Source of the DNA: a virus
IMG/VR virus record: IMGVR_UViG_3300045977_000055
Span: 1 to 48,616 of that record
Strand: one strand, 5' to 3'
DNA: 48,616 nucleotides
Shown one piece after another: positions 30,897 to 38,261 of the stretch. Every line of letters starts with the position of its first letter. The first letter of the stretch is position 1. The position numbers and the translations under genes were made by a program. The notes under the pieces are model-generated. The model saw only the letters and a program-made list of their open reading frames with translations, was not told the origin of the DNA and made no database searches.

Positions 30897-32182
30897 GCAG
30901 TTACGCCGCATTTTTGGAGACCAAGCGGCGCGTGCATCATGCGGCGTCCGTGCTCGACGCGGATCTGTCATCGGTCGGTCTCTACCCGTGGCAAGAGCGG
31001 ATCGTGCAATGGGCCCTTCGGAAAGGACGGGCCGCCATTTGGGCGGATTGTGGGCTAGGCAAAACGCCCATGCAACTCGCGTGGGCGGCGGCGACCAGCC
31101 AACGGACGCTGATTCTCACCCCGCTCTGCGTGGCTGAACAGACCGTCGCGGAAGGGCAAAAGTTCGGCGTGCCAGTAGTCTACGCCCGTTCCGAGCCGGT
31201 TCAGGCATCCGGCGTCATCGTGACGAATTACGAACGCCTCGATCAATTCGATCCGTCGCGGTATGGCGCCGTGGTGTTGGACGAATCCTCGATTCTGAAG
31301 GCGTTCGACGGCAAGACCAGAACCGCGCTCATCCAAGCCTTCTCTCGGACTCCGTATCGGCTGTGTTGCACGGCGACACCCAGCCCGAACGATATCGCCG
31401 AACTCGCGAATCACTGCGAGTTCCTGGGGCTGATGACGAGAAGCGAATTTCTCGCAACATGGTTCGTGCATGACGATGAGGGGTGGCGGATGAAGGGCCA
31501 CGCGGCCAAACCGTTCTATCGCTGGCTCGCGTCCTGGGCGGTTGCGCTCCGCTCCCCGGCCGACATTGGATTCCCAGATGACCGATTCTCACTCCCGCCC
31601 CTCCGGTTTCACGAGGTCGTGGTCGAAACCAGCGGGCCGTCTCATGCGCTGTTTCCAGAACTCGGCACGTCAGGGATTCACGGCCGCCTCCGCGCCCGCC
31701 GAGATTCGCTGGAGGCAAGAGTGGAAGCCTCCGTGCTCGCGGCCAGACAAGAAGAGTCGGCCTGTCTTATCTGGTGCGGCCTGCATGCGGAGAGCGATGC
31801 CATCGCCGACGTGATGCCGGAAGCCGTCAACGTGAAAGGCGCTGACACCTATGCCGAGAAGGCAGCCGCCGTGCGCGGGTTTGTGTCAGGCACTATTCTG
31901 ACGCTCGTCTCCAAGGTTCGCATCTTGGGATTCGGGCTCAATTTCCAGCACTGCCACCGGATGGTGTTCTGCGGGATAGGGGATTCGTTCGAGCAGTATT
32001 ACCAGGCCATTCGCCGCTGCTGGCGGTTCGGGCAATCGTCTCCGGTGGATGTGTCGATCGTGGTGAGCGAGGCCGAGCGGATTGTGCTGGATAACGTGCG
32101 ACGCAAGGAAGCCTCAGCGACCGGCTTGTCGGCCGCGCTCCTGGCGCAGATGCACGACTTTCAACGAGAGGAACTGTCGTGA
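30893..32182 (+). CDS. SNF2-type DEAD/DEAH-box helicase
   Basis: The 429-residue product shows superfamily 2 motifs in order: Q-like YPWQERIVQWAL, Walker A ADCGLGKTP (about 51-59), motif Ia TLILTPLCV, motif II VVLDESSIL (DESS, about 128-135), motif III CCTATPSPND (about 159-167), motif V FGLNFQHC (347-354) and motif VI QAIRRCWRFGQ (371-381). It uses ATP to move along or remodel duplex DNA. It is coupled by four bases to a DNA methyltransferase, a pairing seen repeatedly in phages and mobile elements and likely to act together on replication or host restriction. Confidence 0.9.
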   Translation: MSSYAAFLETKRRVHHAASVLDADLSSVGLYPWQERIVQWALRKGRAAIWADCGLGKTPMQLAWAAATSQRTLILTPLCVAEQTVAEGQKFGVPVVYARSEPVQASGVIVTNYERLDQFDPSRYGAVVLDESSILKAFDGKTRTALIQAFSRTPYRLCCTATPSPNDIAELANHCEFLGLMTRSEFLATWFVHDDEGWRMKGHAAKPFYRWLASWAVALRSPADIGFPDDRFSLPPLRFHEVVVETSGPSHALFPELGTSGIHGRLRARRDSLEARVEASVLAARQEESACLIWCGLHAESDAIADVMPEAVNVKGADTYAEKAAAVRGFVSGTILTLVSKVRILGFGLNFQHCHRMVFCGIGDSFEQYYQAIRRCWRFGQSSPVDVSIVVSEAERIVLDNVRRKEASATGLSAALLAQMHDFQREELS

Positions 32183-33078
32183 CCGACCAACGAACATGGA
32201 CCGGCGACGGTTGGACGCTGGTCAACGGCGATAGCTGCGAGGCGCTTTCGGCGCTCGAGCCAGAGAGCGTCGACCTCTCGATCTACTCGCCGCCGTTCAT
32301 GAGCCTCTACACCTACACCGCGAGTGAGCGGGACTTGGGGAACTGCGCGTCAGACGCCGAGTTCTTTGAACACTTCCGGTTCATCATCGACGGTCTCCTG
32401 CGCGTCGCCAAGCCTGGGCGTAATACCTGCGTGCATGTGGCCGAGTTGACGAGCACGCTGGCCACACATGGCGTGATCGGCCTGATTGATTTTCCAGGGA
32501 AGGTGATTCGCGCCTATCAAGATGCTGGCTGGACGTATCACGGCCGCGTGACCATCGACAAAGATCCGCAGGCCCAAGCGATCCGGACACACTCCAAGGG
32601 CCTGCTGTTCGTGCAAATGAAAAAGGATTCGACGTGGAGTCGTCCGGCGCTGGCCGATACGATTCTCATCTTTCGCAAGCCTGGCGACAACGCCGTGCCC
32701 GTCACGCACGGGACGCCGGAGAGCGCCTTAACGAATGACGAGTGGATCGAATGGGCGCGCCCGATCTGGTATGGCATTCGAGAATCGGACACGCTCAACG
32801 TGGCGATTGCGAGGGATGACAAGGACGAGCGGCACATCTGCCCCTTGCAGCTTGGCACGATCGAGCGGTGCGTGAGGCTCTGGAGCAATCCTGGCGAACT
32901 CGTGTTGTCGCCGTTCGCTGGCATCGGGTCCGAGGGCTATGAGTCCATCCGGCTCGGTCGCAGATTCTACGGGATCGAACTTAAGCCGCGCTACGCCGAG
33001 GTGGCGGTCAACAATCTCATGGCCGCAGAGTCGTTGAAGCGGCAGGGATCGTTGTGGGCGACAGAGCAGCCAGCATGA
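32179..33078 (+). CDS. Beta-class DNA methyltransferase
   Basis: The 299-residue product has the catalytic SPPF motif (about residues 37-40) before the SAM-binding FAGIGSEGYES motif (about 246-256), the order of beta-class N6-adenine/N4-cytosine methyltransferases. The segments LVNGDSCEALSAL and GIELKPRYAEVAVNNL fit the family's ends. The S in SPPF leaves N4-cytosine or N6-adenine open. No cognate restriction enzyme is visible, so it is an orphan enzyme coupled to the helicase. It may protect phage DNA or mark it. Confidence 0.9.
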   Translation: MTDQRTWTGDGWTLVNGDSCEALSALEPESVDLSIYSPPFMSLYTYTASERDLGNCASDAEFFEHFRFIIDGLLRVAKPGRNTCVHVAELTSTLATHGVIGLIDFPGKVIRAYQDAGWTYHGRVTIDKDPQAQAIRTHSKGLLFVQMKKDSTWSRPALADTILIFRKPGDNAVPVTHGTPESALTNDEWIEWARPIWYGIRESDTLNVAIARDDKDERHICPLQLGTIERCVRLWSNPGELVLSPFAGIGSEGYESIRLGRRFYGIELKPRYAEVAVNNLMAAESLKRQGSLWATEQPA

Positions 33079-33593
33079 CCGCAGAGATTCAGGATCTCAT
33101 CGCCGAGCACGCCAATCGGCACGGCCTGATCACCGCCGCGCTCCTGACAGCATTGATTCAGGTCGAGTCAGGCGGCAATCCGTATGCCTGGAGGCCTGAA
33201 CCTGGGTACCGCTGGCTGTGGGACGTGAAGCTGTGGGCCCCGCTCACGGGCAGCCCGAAAGATGTCTCCCCCCCGACGAGGTTTGCGAGCCTCGCCGGGA
33301 GCGTTGAGCAGGAGTGGTGGGGCCAGCGGTGCAGCTGGGGCCTGATGCAAGTCATGGGAGCCCTGGCCAGAGAGCTCGGCTGCCGCGAACCGTATCTGAC
33401 GTGCTTGGTCGATCCAGCCGTCAACCTGCACTACGGATGCTTGCACTTGGCGAATCTGCTCAAGTGGGCGAAAGGCGACACGGAACAGGCGCTCGCAGCC
33501 TACAACGGTGGGAAAGCGGGGAACAAGACGCGGCCATTTCGGAATGCGAGTTACGCGGCGAAGGTGCTCGCGCACATGGAGGCTCCGGTATGA
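33075..33593 (+). CDS. Lytic transglycosylase-type endolysin
   Basis: The 172-residue product starts at ATG 33075, overlapping the methyltransferase stop. LIQVESGGNPYAW carries the likely catalytic Glu, followed by SWGLMQVMGALARELGC (GLMQ motif), DPAVNLHYGCLHLANLL and LAAYNGGKAG, the complete SLT/lysozyme-like pattern. It cleaves peptidoglycan glycan strands. No signal peptide or cell-wall-binding domain is present, so export needs a holin. Candidates are the membrane proteins at 20134, 24170, 33632 and 43300. Confidence 0.9.
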   Translation: MTAEIQDLIAEHANRHGLITAALLTALIQVESGGNPYAWRPEPGYRWLWDVKLWAPLTGSPKDVSPPTRFASLAGSVEQEWWGQRCSWGLMQVMGALARELGCREPYLTCLVDPAVNLHYGCLHLANLLKWAKGDTEQALAAYNGGKAGNKTRPFRNASYAAKVLAHMEAPV

Positions 33594-33628
33594 AGCTGTT
33601 CACAGTCTCTCACGCTAGGAAGGAATAG
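33590..33628 (+). pseudogene. Copied 5' end of the 34060 gene (12 codons)
   Basis: The frame MKLFTVSHARKE starts in the lysin stop codon and ends at TAG 33626. The first nine residues, MKLFTVSHA, equal the start of the gene at 34060, and 22 of the 27 bases agree. Its tail AGGAAGG now serves as the Shine-Dalgarno site of the gene at 33632. I read it as the stump left when the 33632 gene entered in front of the 34060 gene. Confidence 0.6.
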
Positions 33629-33631
33629 AAC

Positions 33632-34063
33632 ATGAGCATGTATTGGGACGAGAAAGGGCGAGAGCCTAAGGCTTCCAGAATCATCTTGCACTCGCTTGCT
33701 GGGCTGGCCGCCCTCGCCGCGCTCGCTATGTGGGGGTGCCCACGCTATGGAGTGTGGGAACAGGGCCTCGTCGGGGAAGCCGAATTGCGGCGGGCTGAGC
33801 AGAACAGGCGGATCGCGGTGCAGGAGGCGCAAGCCAAGCTCGAATCCGCGTCACTGCTGGCGGAAGCAGAGGTAGCCAGGGCGAAGGGTGTCGCCGCAGC
33901 AAACGAGATCATCGGCGAGGGTCTTAGGGGGCACGAGGAATATCTCCGCTACCTATGGATCATGTCCCTCGAACACGTCGCACAGGCTGAAGGGTCTACG
34001 GTGGTCTACGTGCCCACCGAAGCCGGTTTGCCGATTCTTGAGGCATCAAGGCTACCGCGATGA
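33632..34063 (+). CDS. Membrane-anchored coiled-coil protein (SPFH-like end)
   Basis: The 143-residue product has one membrane segment (SLAGLAALAALAMWGC, about residues 21-36), a long helix AELRRAEQNRRIAVQEAQAK to AEAEVARAKGVAAANEIIGE, and the tail VVYVPTEAGLPILEASR. That helix-plus-PTEAGLPILEA layout recurs in phage proteins resembling the C-terminal part of HflK/prohibitin-type proteins. The GCPRYG after the membrane segment could be a lipid-attachment Cys, although the lipobox is poor. A role at the inner membrane, perhaps lysis control, is inferred from proximity to the lysin. Confidence 0.7.
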   Translation: MSMYWDEKGREPKASRIILHSLAGLAALAALAMWGCPRYGVWEQGLVGEAELRRAEQNRRIAVQEAQAKLESASLLAEAEVARAKGVAAANEIIGEGLRGHEEYLRYLWIMSLEHVAQAEGSTVVYVPTEAGLPILEASRLPR

Positions 34064-34977
34064 AACTCTTTACCGTCTCTCACGCCCCGACACCAGAGGA
34101 AGCCGATCGGATGCGCGAGTTCCTGACTGGCTGCCGAACGGACTTCAAGCGGAGTCTGTCAGACAACGAACTGCGTGGCATGGCGCTCCGGTATGCCGCC
34201 CTGCCGCCGGAGTTCACCTTCTGGATGTCCACGACGAACGCGGGCAGCACGTCGCAGGCCGACTTCGCCAACCATGCCGTCCACTGTTTCCAGTTGGCGC
34301 GGGAGGAAGGCCGGACGCCGGACATCATCGGTCTCGGCAACGAAGACCACTTGCCCTACATGGAGACGTGGTGGCAGTCCGACCCGAAAGGCTACGCGGC
34401 GGCTGGCGCGCTGGCGTGGCGTGGTCTGCGCGATGACGGATTCACCGAGATTGTCGCGTTCGGCAGCATGGGGAACATCAGCACCGGGCCGGTGCTCCGA
34501 GAAGTGCTGGAGAACTGGCCACCGGGTGTGCCCATTCCCCCCGCCGTGACCCGCAAGCTCGCGGGTATGGAGTGGTTGAAGATTGCATGGGACGCGCTCC
34601 CGGCCGAGATGAAGGATGACCCGTTGCTGGCGTGCGATCCGCACCTCTACCCGCCGACGAATCCGCCGCCTGGACACGCGAGTTTCGACGCGGCGTTTGC
34701 GATGTTGAGAGAGGTTGTCGGGCAGGACCGGATCATCCTGATGGGCGAGAGCGGGCGCTACCAGCCACGGAGTGAAGAACAGGCGTGGTCGATAAAGAAC
34801 GACCTCGCCGGCTTTGTACGGAACGCCGTGCGCGCGGCGGCGGTCTACATGTGGACCGCGAAGGCAGGCAGCGAGCACGGCGGGTATGCGCTGGTGGATG
34901 CGGACACGGGAGCGCTGACGGAGGTCGGGGAGGCGGTCAAGGCGTGGGCGCAACAGCAATTAAGCCGGGGGGCATAA
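34060..34977 (+). CDS. TIM-barrel protein, glycoside-hydrolase-like
   Basis: The 305-residue product begins MKLFTVSHAPTPEEADRMRE. Strand-loop segments FTFWMSTTNAGST, IIGLGNEDHLPYME, EIVAFGSMGN, CDPHLYPP, IILMGESGRYQ and VYMWTAKAGSEHGGYAL follow each other as in a (beta/alpha)8 barrel. An Asn-Glu pair (GLGNED) and a later Glu (GES) match the acid/base and nucleophile pattern of clan GH-A hydrolases. It may cut a polysaccharide in the host envelope or biofilm, but it lacks a signal peptide. The assignment is by pattern only. Confidence 0.62.
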   Translation: MKLFTVSHAPTPEEADRMREFLTGCRTDFKRSLSDNELRGMALRYAALPPEFTFWMSTTNAGSTSQADFANHAVHCFQLAREEGRTPDIIGLGNEDHLPYMETWWQSDPKGYAAAGALAWRGLRDDGFTEIVAFGSMGNISTGPVLREVLENWPPGVPIPPAVTRKLAGMEWLKIAWDALPAEMKDDPLLACDPHLYPPTNPPPGHASFDAAFAMLREVVGQDRIILMGESGRYQPRSEEQAWSIKNDLAGFVRNAVRAAAVYMWTAKAGSEHGGYALVDADTGALTEVGEAVKAWAQQQLSRGA

Positions 34978-35210
34978 TGACGCCAGTCGAGTTCCCAGAG
35001 CAGAACAAAACATGGGCGAAAGACCAGCCGGAGTATCGGCCCCTGCCGTCATTCTGCAACGACCGCGAGACGATTAGCTGTTGGCAACTGGATTGGCGAG
35101 AGCGCGTGAGCGTGTTGTTGCGTGGTCGAATCTGGCTGCGTCAGAGCAACTTCGGCCGTGCTCTCCAGCCGCAGCTATTGCAGATTGAGTCGCCGTTCGT
35201 CGCAGAGTAG
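34977..35210 (+). CDS. 77-residue conserved phage protein
   Basis: The product begins MTPVEFPEQNKTWAKDQPEY and has ISCWQLDWRERVSVLLRGRI with a GRALQPQLL end. I recognise this as a widespread small phage protein with a WRERLSVLLFGR-type core, of unknown function. The ATG overlaps the preceding TAA by one base. Confidence 0.75.
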   Translation: MTPVEFPEQNKTWAKDQPEYRPLPSFCNDRETISCWQLDWRERVSVLLRGRIWLRQSNFGRALQPQLLQIESPFVAE

Positions 35211-35234
35211 GGCGTGGGCGCAGGGGAGGACGAC

Positions 35235-35508
35235 ATGAGCCACGCATCCATCCTTCAGCCGCTCGTGGAGCTGGAGCAGAAGTGGCGTGACAATGGACAT
35301 CGTGTGGCGAAACAGCCTGAAGCCATCGCCAATCCAGTACTCCGTTGCTTCTGCGGTTTCTCACGCCGGGTGCGCCGACGACCTCGCCGCCGCCAGGCAG
35401 GCCGAGGAGTGTGCGTCCACGGATACGTTTGTGGCGGGCTGGGAGTCAGGGTCGGTGGACAATTCCAACGCGGATGGTCGCGGCAGACAGCACCAGGAGG
35501 AACCGTGA
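35235..35508 (+). CDS. Small gene with probable frameshift
   Basis: From ATG 35235 the frame reads MSHASILQPLVELEQKWRDN, a typical start of small phage proteins, then turns into an Arg-rich implausible stretch after about residue 37. A different frame supplies HAGCADDLAAARQAEECAST and ends at TGA 35506-35508, exactly overlapping the GTG of the next gene. The expected single protein would need a shift near 35330-35370. This may be a sequencing error, a real inactivating indel or a +1 frameshift. A separate gene starting at GTG 35287 is the alternative. Confidence 0.5.
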
Positions 35509-35810
35509 GCCTGAACAATCGTGATGTCGTGGTCGATTTCAAGGGGCTGGTTATTGTGAATGACTCCGGACTGCCGCCGCTCGGCCGCGTCGTGATGAAC
35601 GCGACTGACCTGGGCGGTGGGTACGTCAGTCTGTCGTACCAGGGCAAGGTGCTTGGTATTGACGAGCACGAGCACGGCTGGTGGCGCGATGCCGTCGCCG
35701 GGCCGCACGAGAAGTTCTCCCTGCGTGACGAGCCAGGGGGGCAGGTCACGACGGTGTGGCCGATTGCCGGCGTCGCGTGGTCATTCGAGTGCGAAGTGAG
35801 GCCAGCATGA
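35505..35810 (+). CDS. 101-residue beta-rich protein, unknown
   Basis: I chose GTG 35505 (MSLNNRDVVVDFKGLVIVND) because CAGGAGG lies five bases before it and the previous stop overlaps. The same frame is open further upstream only by chance through the frameshifted gene. The product has VSLSYQGKVLGIDEHEHGWW and ends FECEVRP. No family is recognised. Confidence 0.6.
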   Translation: MSLNNRDVVVDFKGLVIVNDSGLPPLGRVVMNATDLGGGYVSLSYQGKVLGIDEHEHGWWRDAVAGPHEKFSLRDEPGGQVTTVWPIAGVAWSFECEVRPA

Positions 35811-35929
35811 TCCGTGTCTACCGTCGTTCCTTCGCCAACTGGCCGGTCTCATGGTGTCGGCTCGCCGACGGTGGGTGGCTGTTTCGCTTCTTCGGCTGGA
35901 CGATCATCGGAGACGGGCGTCGTCCATGA
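35807..35929 (+). CDS. 40-residue aromatic peptide
   Basis: The ATG and the TGA both overlap neighbouring genes by four bases. The peptide begins MIRVYRRSFANWPVSWCRLA and contains WLFRFFGWTIIG, an amphipathic, membrane-seeking stretch. Its existence rests on overlap spacing. Confidence 0.45.
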   Translation: MIRVYRRSFANWPVSWCRLADGGWLFRFFGWTIIGDGRRP

Positions 35930-36747
35930 CCCACCATCACCGCACACTCACCGTCTCGGCTCCGGCCGGCCAGCAGCACGACTGGCGCACATCAACCGGC
36001 GCGTGGCTCTATTCGCCGGCTCATCTGTCGTGGTTCTCGCCTGTGCAGTTCATGCACGCGACTCCCGCGCAGCGTCAGGAGTATCTGGACTACCAGCGGA
36101 CGCAGTTCAACGCGACGCACTTCCCGCTGACGGCGTGCTCGGGCGGCTGGGCCTCCGGCTCCGATGTGGTGAAGCCATACGACGGGCGCAAGGAAATCCC
36201 AGCCGTGCGTGAGGCGTGCCGTCAGGTGCTGTCGGCTGGCCTCGATCCGATCGTGAACCTGTGCGACCTGGAATACTACCGAGACGAGCTCGGCTCACCG
36301 CAGAAGCTCTATACGTTCGTCGAAGAGATGACTGAGCAGATTCAGGATCTCGTCGGCTGGCTGATCACGATGGGCGAGATTGGCGAACTGCACCTCCCGA
36401 TCGAAGTGCGTGCGGAGATCAACCGGCGTATTCGGCGCTATACGGACAAGCCAATCGGCATCCACGAGCGCGTGCTCGAGGGCCCGCCCGTGCACGAAGT
36501 CGCTGGCTTTGCCCCGACGATTGCCGCGCTACAATTCGGCTTCGCGGCGGACCTGGACGACTGCAAGTATCTGATCGACCACCGGCTGGAATACCTGACG
36601 CCTCACGGCTGCGTCATTGCCAGTTACGAGCATTCGATCCCGCCTGGGCACGGATATCCAGGCCGGACTCCGACGCGGGCGAAGTCGTTCGGGGCTGACA
36701 TGCTGAAGATGGGGTGCGCGTTCGACATGAGCGGAGGTGCGATGTGA
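35926..36747 (+). CDS. Second probable TIM-barrel protein
   Basis: The 273-residue product starts at ATG 35926. It has strand-loop elements GLDPIVNLCDLEYYRDE, LITMGEIGELHLPIEV, KPIGIHERVLEG, IAALQFGFAADLDD and CVIASYEHSIPPGHGYPG, which follow a beta/alpha barrel rhythm similar to the 34060 product. Acidic residues in CDLEY and MGEIGE could be catalytic. No certain family. With the 34060 gene it suggests a small set of carbohydrate-acting or carbohydrate-binding proteins near the lysin. Confidence 0.55.
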   Translation: MTHHHRTLTVSAPAGQQHDWRTSTGAWLYSPAHLSWFSPVQFMHATPAQRQEYLDYQRTQFNATHFPLTACSGGWASGSDVVKPYDGRKEIPAVREACRQVLSAGLDPIVNLCDLEYYRDELGSPQKLYTFVEEMTEQIQDLVGWLITMGEIGELHLPIEVRAEINRRIRRYTDKPIGIHERVLEGPPVHEVAGFAPTIAALQFGFAADLDDCKYLIDHRLEYLTPHGCVIASYEHSIPPGHGYPGRTPTRAKSFGADMLKMGCAFDMSGGAM

Positions 36748-36935
36748 GTCAATACACTTGCGCATTCTGTTTTGGCGTGTTCGAAAACGGATGGACCGAC
36801 GAACAGGCGAGACAGGAGTTCGCGGACAAGTTTGGACGTCCTGTGAACAAGTCCGATGCCGTGGTGTGCGATGACTGCTATCGGATGATAATGGAGGAAG
36901 AGCCGGCCGAAACACGTGGGAGCGTCCTAGAGTGA
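36744..36935 (+). CDS. 63-residue zinc-finger-like protein
   Basis: The product starts at GTG 36744 in a GTGA overlap, begins MSQYTCAFCFGVFENGWTDE and has a second pair CDDCYRMIM. The CxxC-x(n)-CxxC pattern flanks a helix with EEQARQEFADKFG-like sequence. The fold resembles small treble-clef proteins of phages. The function is unknown. Confidence 0.62.
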   Translation: MSQYTCAFCFGVFENGWTDEQARQEFADKFGRPVNKSDAVVCDDCYRMIMEEEPAETRGSVLE

Positions 36936-37102
36936 GGTGTCCACGGTGCCGTAAAAGCCGCCCGATCGTGGTCGATGTGCGGCAGGACGAAGACCGCAAC
37001 GTGACTCGGCGCAGGCTGGAATGCCGACACTGCGAGCACCGATGGAATACGACCGAGGTTGAAGATGACAGACTCAAGCCTGCCCCTGGGGTGGACCCAT
37101 GA
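36932..37102 (+). CDS. NrdR-like zinc ribbon, 56 residues
   Basis: The product from GTG 36932 begins MRCPRCRKSRPIVVDVRQDE and continues RRRLECRHCEHRWNTTEVE. This matches the N-terminal zinc ribbon of NrdR (CPxC, then CxxC-x(2)-FxTxE), which represses ribonucleotide reductase genes. The ATP-cone domain is absent. It could bind DNA at NrdR-like sites or act as a decoy. No phage ribonucleotide reductase is present. Confidence 0.65.
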   Translation: MRCPRCRKSRPIVVDVRQDEDRNVTRRRLECRHCEHRWNTTEVEDDRLKPAPGVDP

Positions 37103-37338
37103 CGAAAGCGTCTCCGTGGCAGACGGTGTATCCCTATGATAAAGACGACACGCTGTTAGCCGTGCCAATCCCAACGACTCAGTACGATAAGATACAGATA
37201 GGCTGCGGTCCCGCGGCGTGCGAGGTAGTCGTGGACGAACTGCTGGACATGGGACTGCGCGGGTCAATCATGGCAGTTCAGCGGCCGGTCAATGTGCCTG
37301 CAGGCACTAGGTTCGCCTGCCGATACATAGACGACTAG
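37099..37338 (+). CDS. 79-residue protein of unknown function
   Basis: The product begins MTKASPWQTVYPYDKDDTLL and continues IGCGPAACEVVVDELLDMGL and ends FACRYIDD. A mixed alpha/beta small domain is likely. The start overlaps the previous stop. The next 98 bases (37339-37436) hold no gene and no promoter that meets consensus. Confidence 0.6.
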   Translation: MTKASPWQTVYPYDKDDTLLAVPIPTTQYDKIQIGCGPAACEVVVDELLDMGLRGSIMAVQRPVNVPAGTRFACRYIDD

Positions 37339-37436
37339 GCCAGCTTAGGCCACATCTACCAATACAAGCCATTGTGTTGACCCAGTAAACCAGCCCATTC
37401 GGCCGTAGACTCCACGGTGAAGGAGTATCACGGCCT

Positions 37437-37862
37437 ATGCGGTCTCGATTCGGCTGGGCGCTCGTCCTGGTCCTCTTGTCCGGCTCTCCGGCCGCGGCGC
37501 AGAGCGGGATCACCGACTGGACGGCCAGAGCCTACCAGTCGGGATCCTCCACTCCGGTCGCCGCGCTGCCCATTCCGGTCACGGCGGCGATCTGCGACCA
37601 GGCCCCAGATCCCCAGCCGCCTCCCGTCGCTCCGCTGAATCCGTCACATGTCGAGTGGGACGATCCCGACCGTCCGGGCCGGATGTGCTCCTACCACGAT
37701 CCGCAGGGCAACGTCCCTCTGTTTTCTGGCTTGGCACCCGGACTCTACGATTTCACGTTAACCGCGTCGAACATCGGCGGGGAAGGGGCTGAGAGCGCGC
37801 GCGTCCCTTTTCGAGCCGGCTTACCGCCACCTGCGCCGACGGGCGTCGGCCTGAGACCGTAA
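37437..37862 (+). CDS. Secreted protein with fibronectin-like end
   Basis: The 141-residue product has a clear signal peptide, MRSRFGWALVLVLLSGSPAA with probable cleavage after AAA before QSGITDW. The mature part contains Pro-rich segments and GLAPGLYDFTLTASNIGGEG, which looks like a fibronectin-III type strand pair, ending PPPAPTGVGLRP. A GAAGGAG site lies 13 bases before the ATG. It would act in the periplasm or outside the cell. Superinfection or envelope modification is conceivable. Confidence 0.65.
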   Translation: MRSRFGWALVLVLLSGSPAAAQSGITDWTARAYQSGSSTPVAALPIPVTAAICDQAPDPQPPPVAPLNPSHVEWDDPDRPGRMCSYHDPQGNVPLFSGLAPGLYDFTLTASNIGGEGAESARVPFRAGLPPPAPTGVGLRP

Positions 37863-37930
37863 CGATTCTCATTGAAGACCGGCTATGGAAGGGCTCTGTC
37901 TGCGAAATCACGAAACCGGAGTAACGACAC

Positions 37931-37993
37931 ATGCTGACCGCGATCACGCTCGCTATCTGGTTCTGGCGTTACCTCCCGTTCTGGGGCTACTAG
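37931..37993 (+). CDS. 20-residue hydrophobic peptide
   Basis: The frame encodes MLTAITLAIWFWRYLPFWGY behind a CCGGAG site nine bases upstream. It resembles tiny membrane toxin or leader peptides but is too short for certainty. Confidence 0.3.
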   Translation: MLTAITLAIWFWRYLPFWGY

Positions 37994-37997
37994 GCGA

Positions 37998-38261
37998 TTG
38001 CCGGGTAGTTACCCCCGCCTGACGTGCCCGCATTGTCAGCGCAAGTTGCCCCCGCTGACGCTGGGGCGCGCGTGGAATCTTGTCGGGCGGTGCGGGCGGT
38101 GTCACGAGCCGTGGTCTGGTCAGGAAGTGACGTGTCCAGAGTGTCGGGAGTTCTCCACGCTCGCGGCGCAGCGCACACGGGCTCGACAGCGTGCACAGAG
38201 GGTGCCTCTCGTGCGTGCCGAATCGGTGTTCACGATGTCTCCAGATTCGCGCCATCTCTAA
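37998..38261 (+). CDS. 87-residue zinc-binding protein
   Basis: The product starts at TTG 37998. It has CPHCQRKLPP, CGRCHEPWSG and CPECREFSTL, three CxxC pairs in a rubredoxin/zinc-ribbon layout, followed by a basic helix RTRARQRAQRVPL. A DNA- or RNA-binding role is likely from composition. The start codon is uncertain. Confidence 0.58.
   Translation: MPGSYPRLTCPHCQRKLPPLTLGRAWNLVGRCGRCHEPWSGQEVTCPECREFSTLAAQRTRARQRAQRVPLVRAESVFTMSPDSRHL

Noticed and set aside
34973-35210. Separate start for the 77-residue gene at 34785
   Set aside because: The upstream part is the shadow of the TIM-barrel gene. ATG 34977 begins the recognised conserved protein.
35214-35504. Single fused protein from 35214 through 35810
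   Set aside because: The middle part is Arg-rich and unlike either end. A strong ribosome site and a stop-start overlap mark a separate gene start at 35505.
37374-37416. Promoter starting with TTGACC near 37377
   Set aside because: No acceptable -10 box occurs 16-19 bases downstream. The nearest TAGACT is too far.
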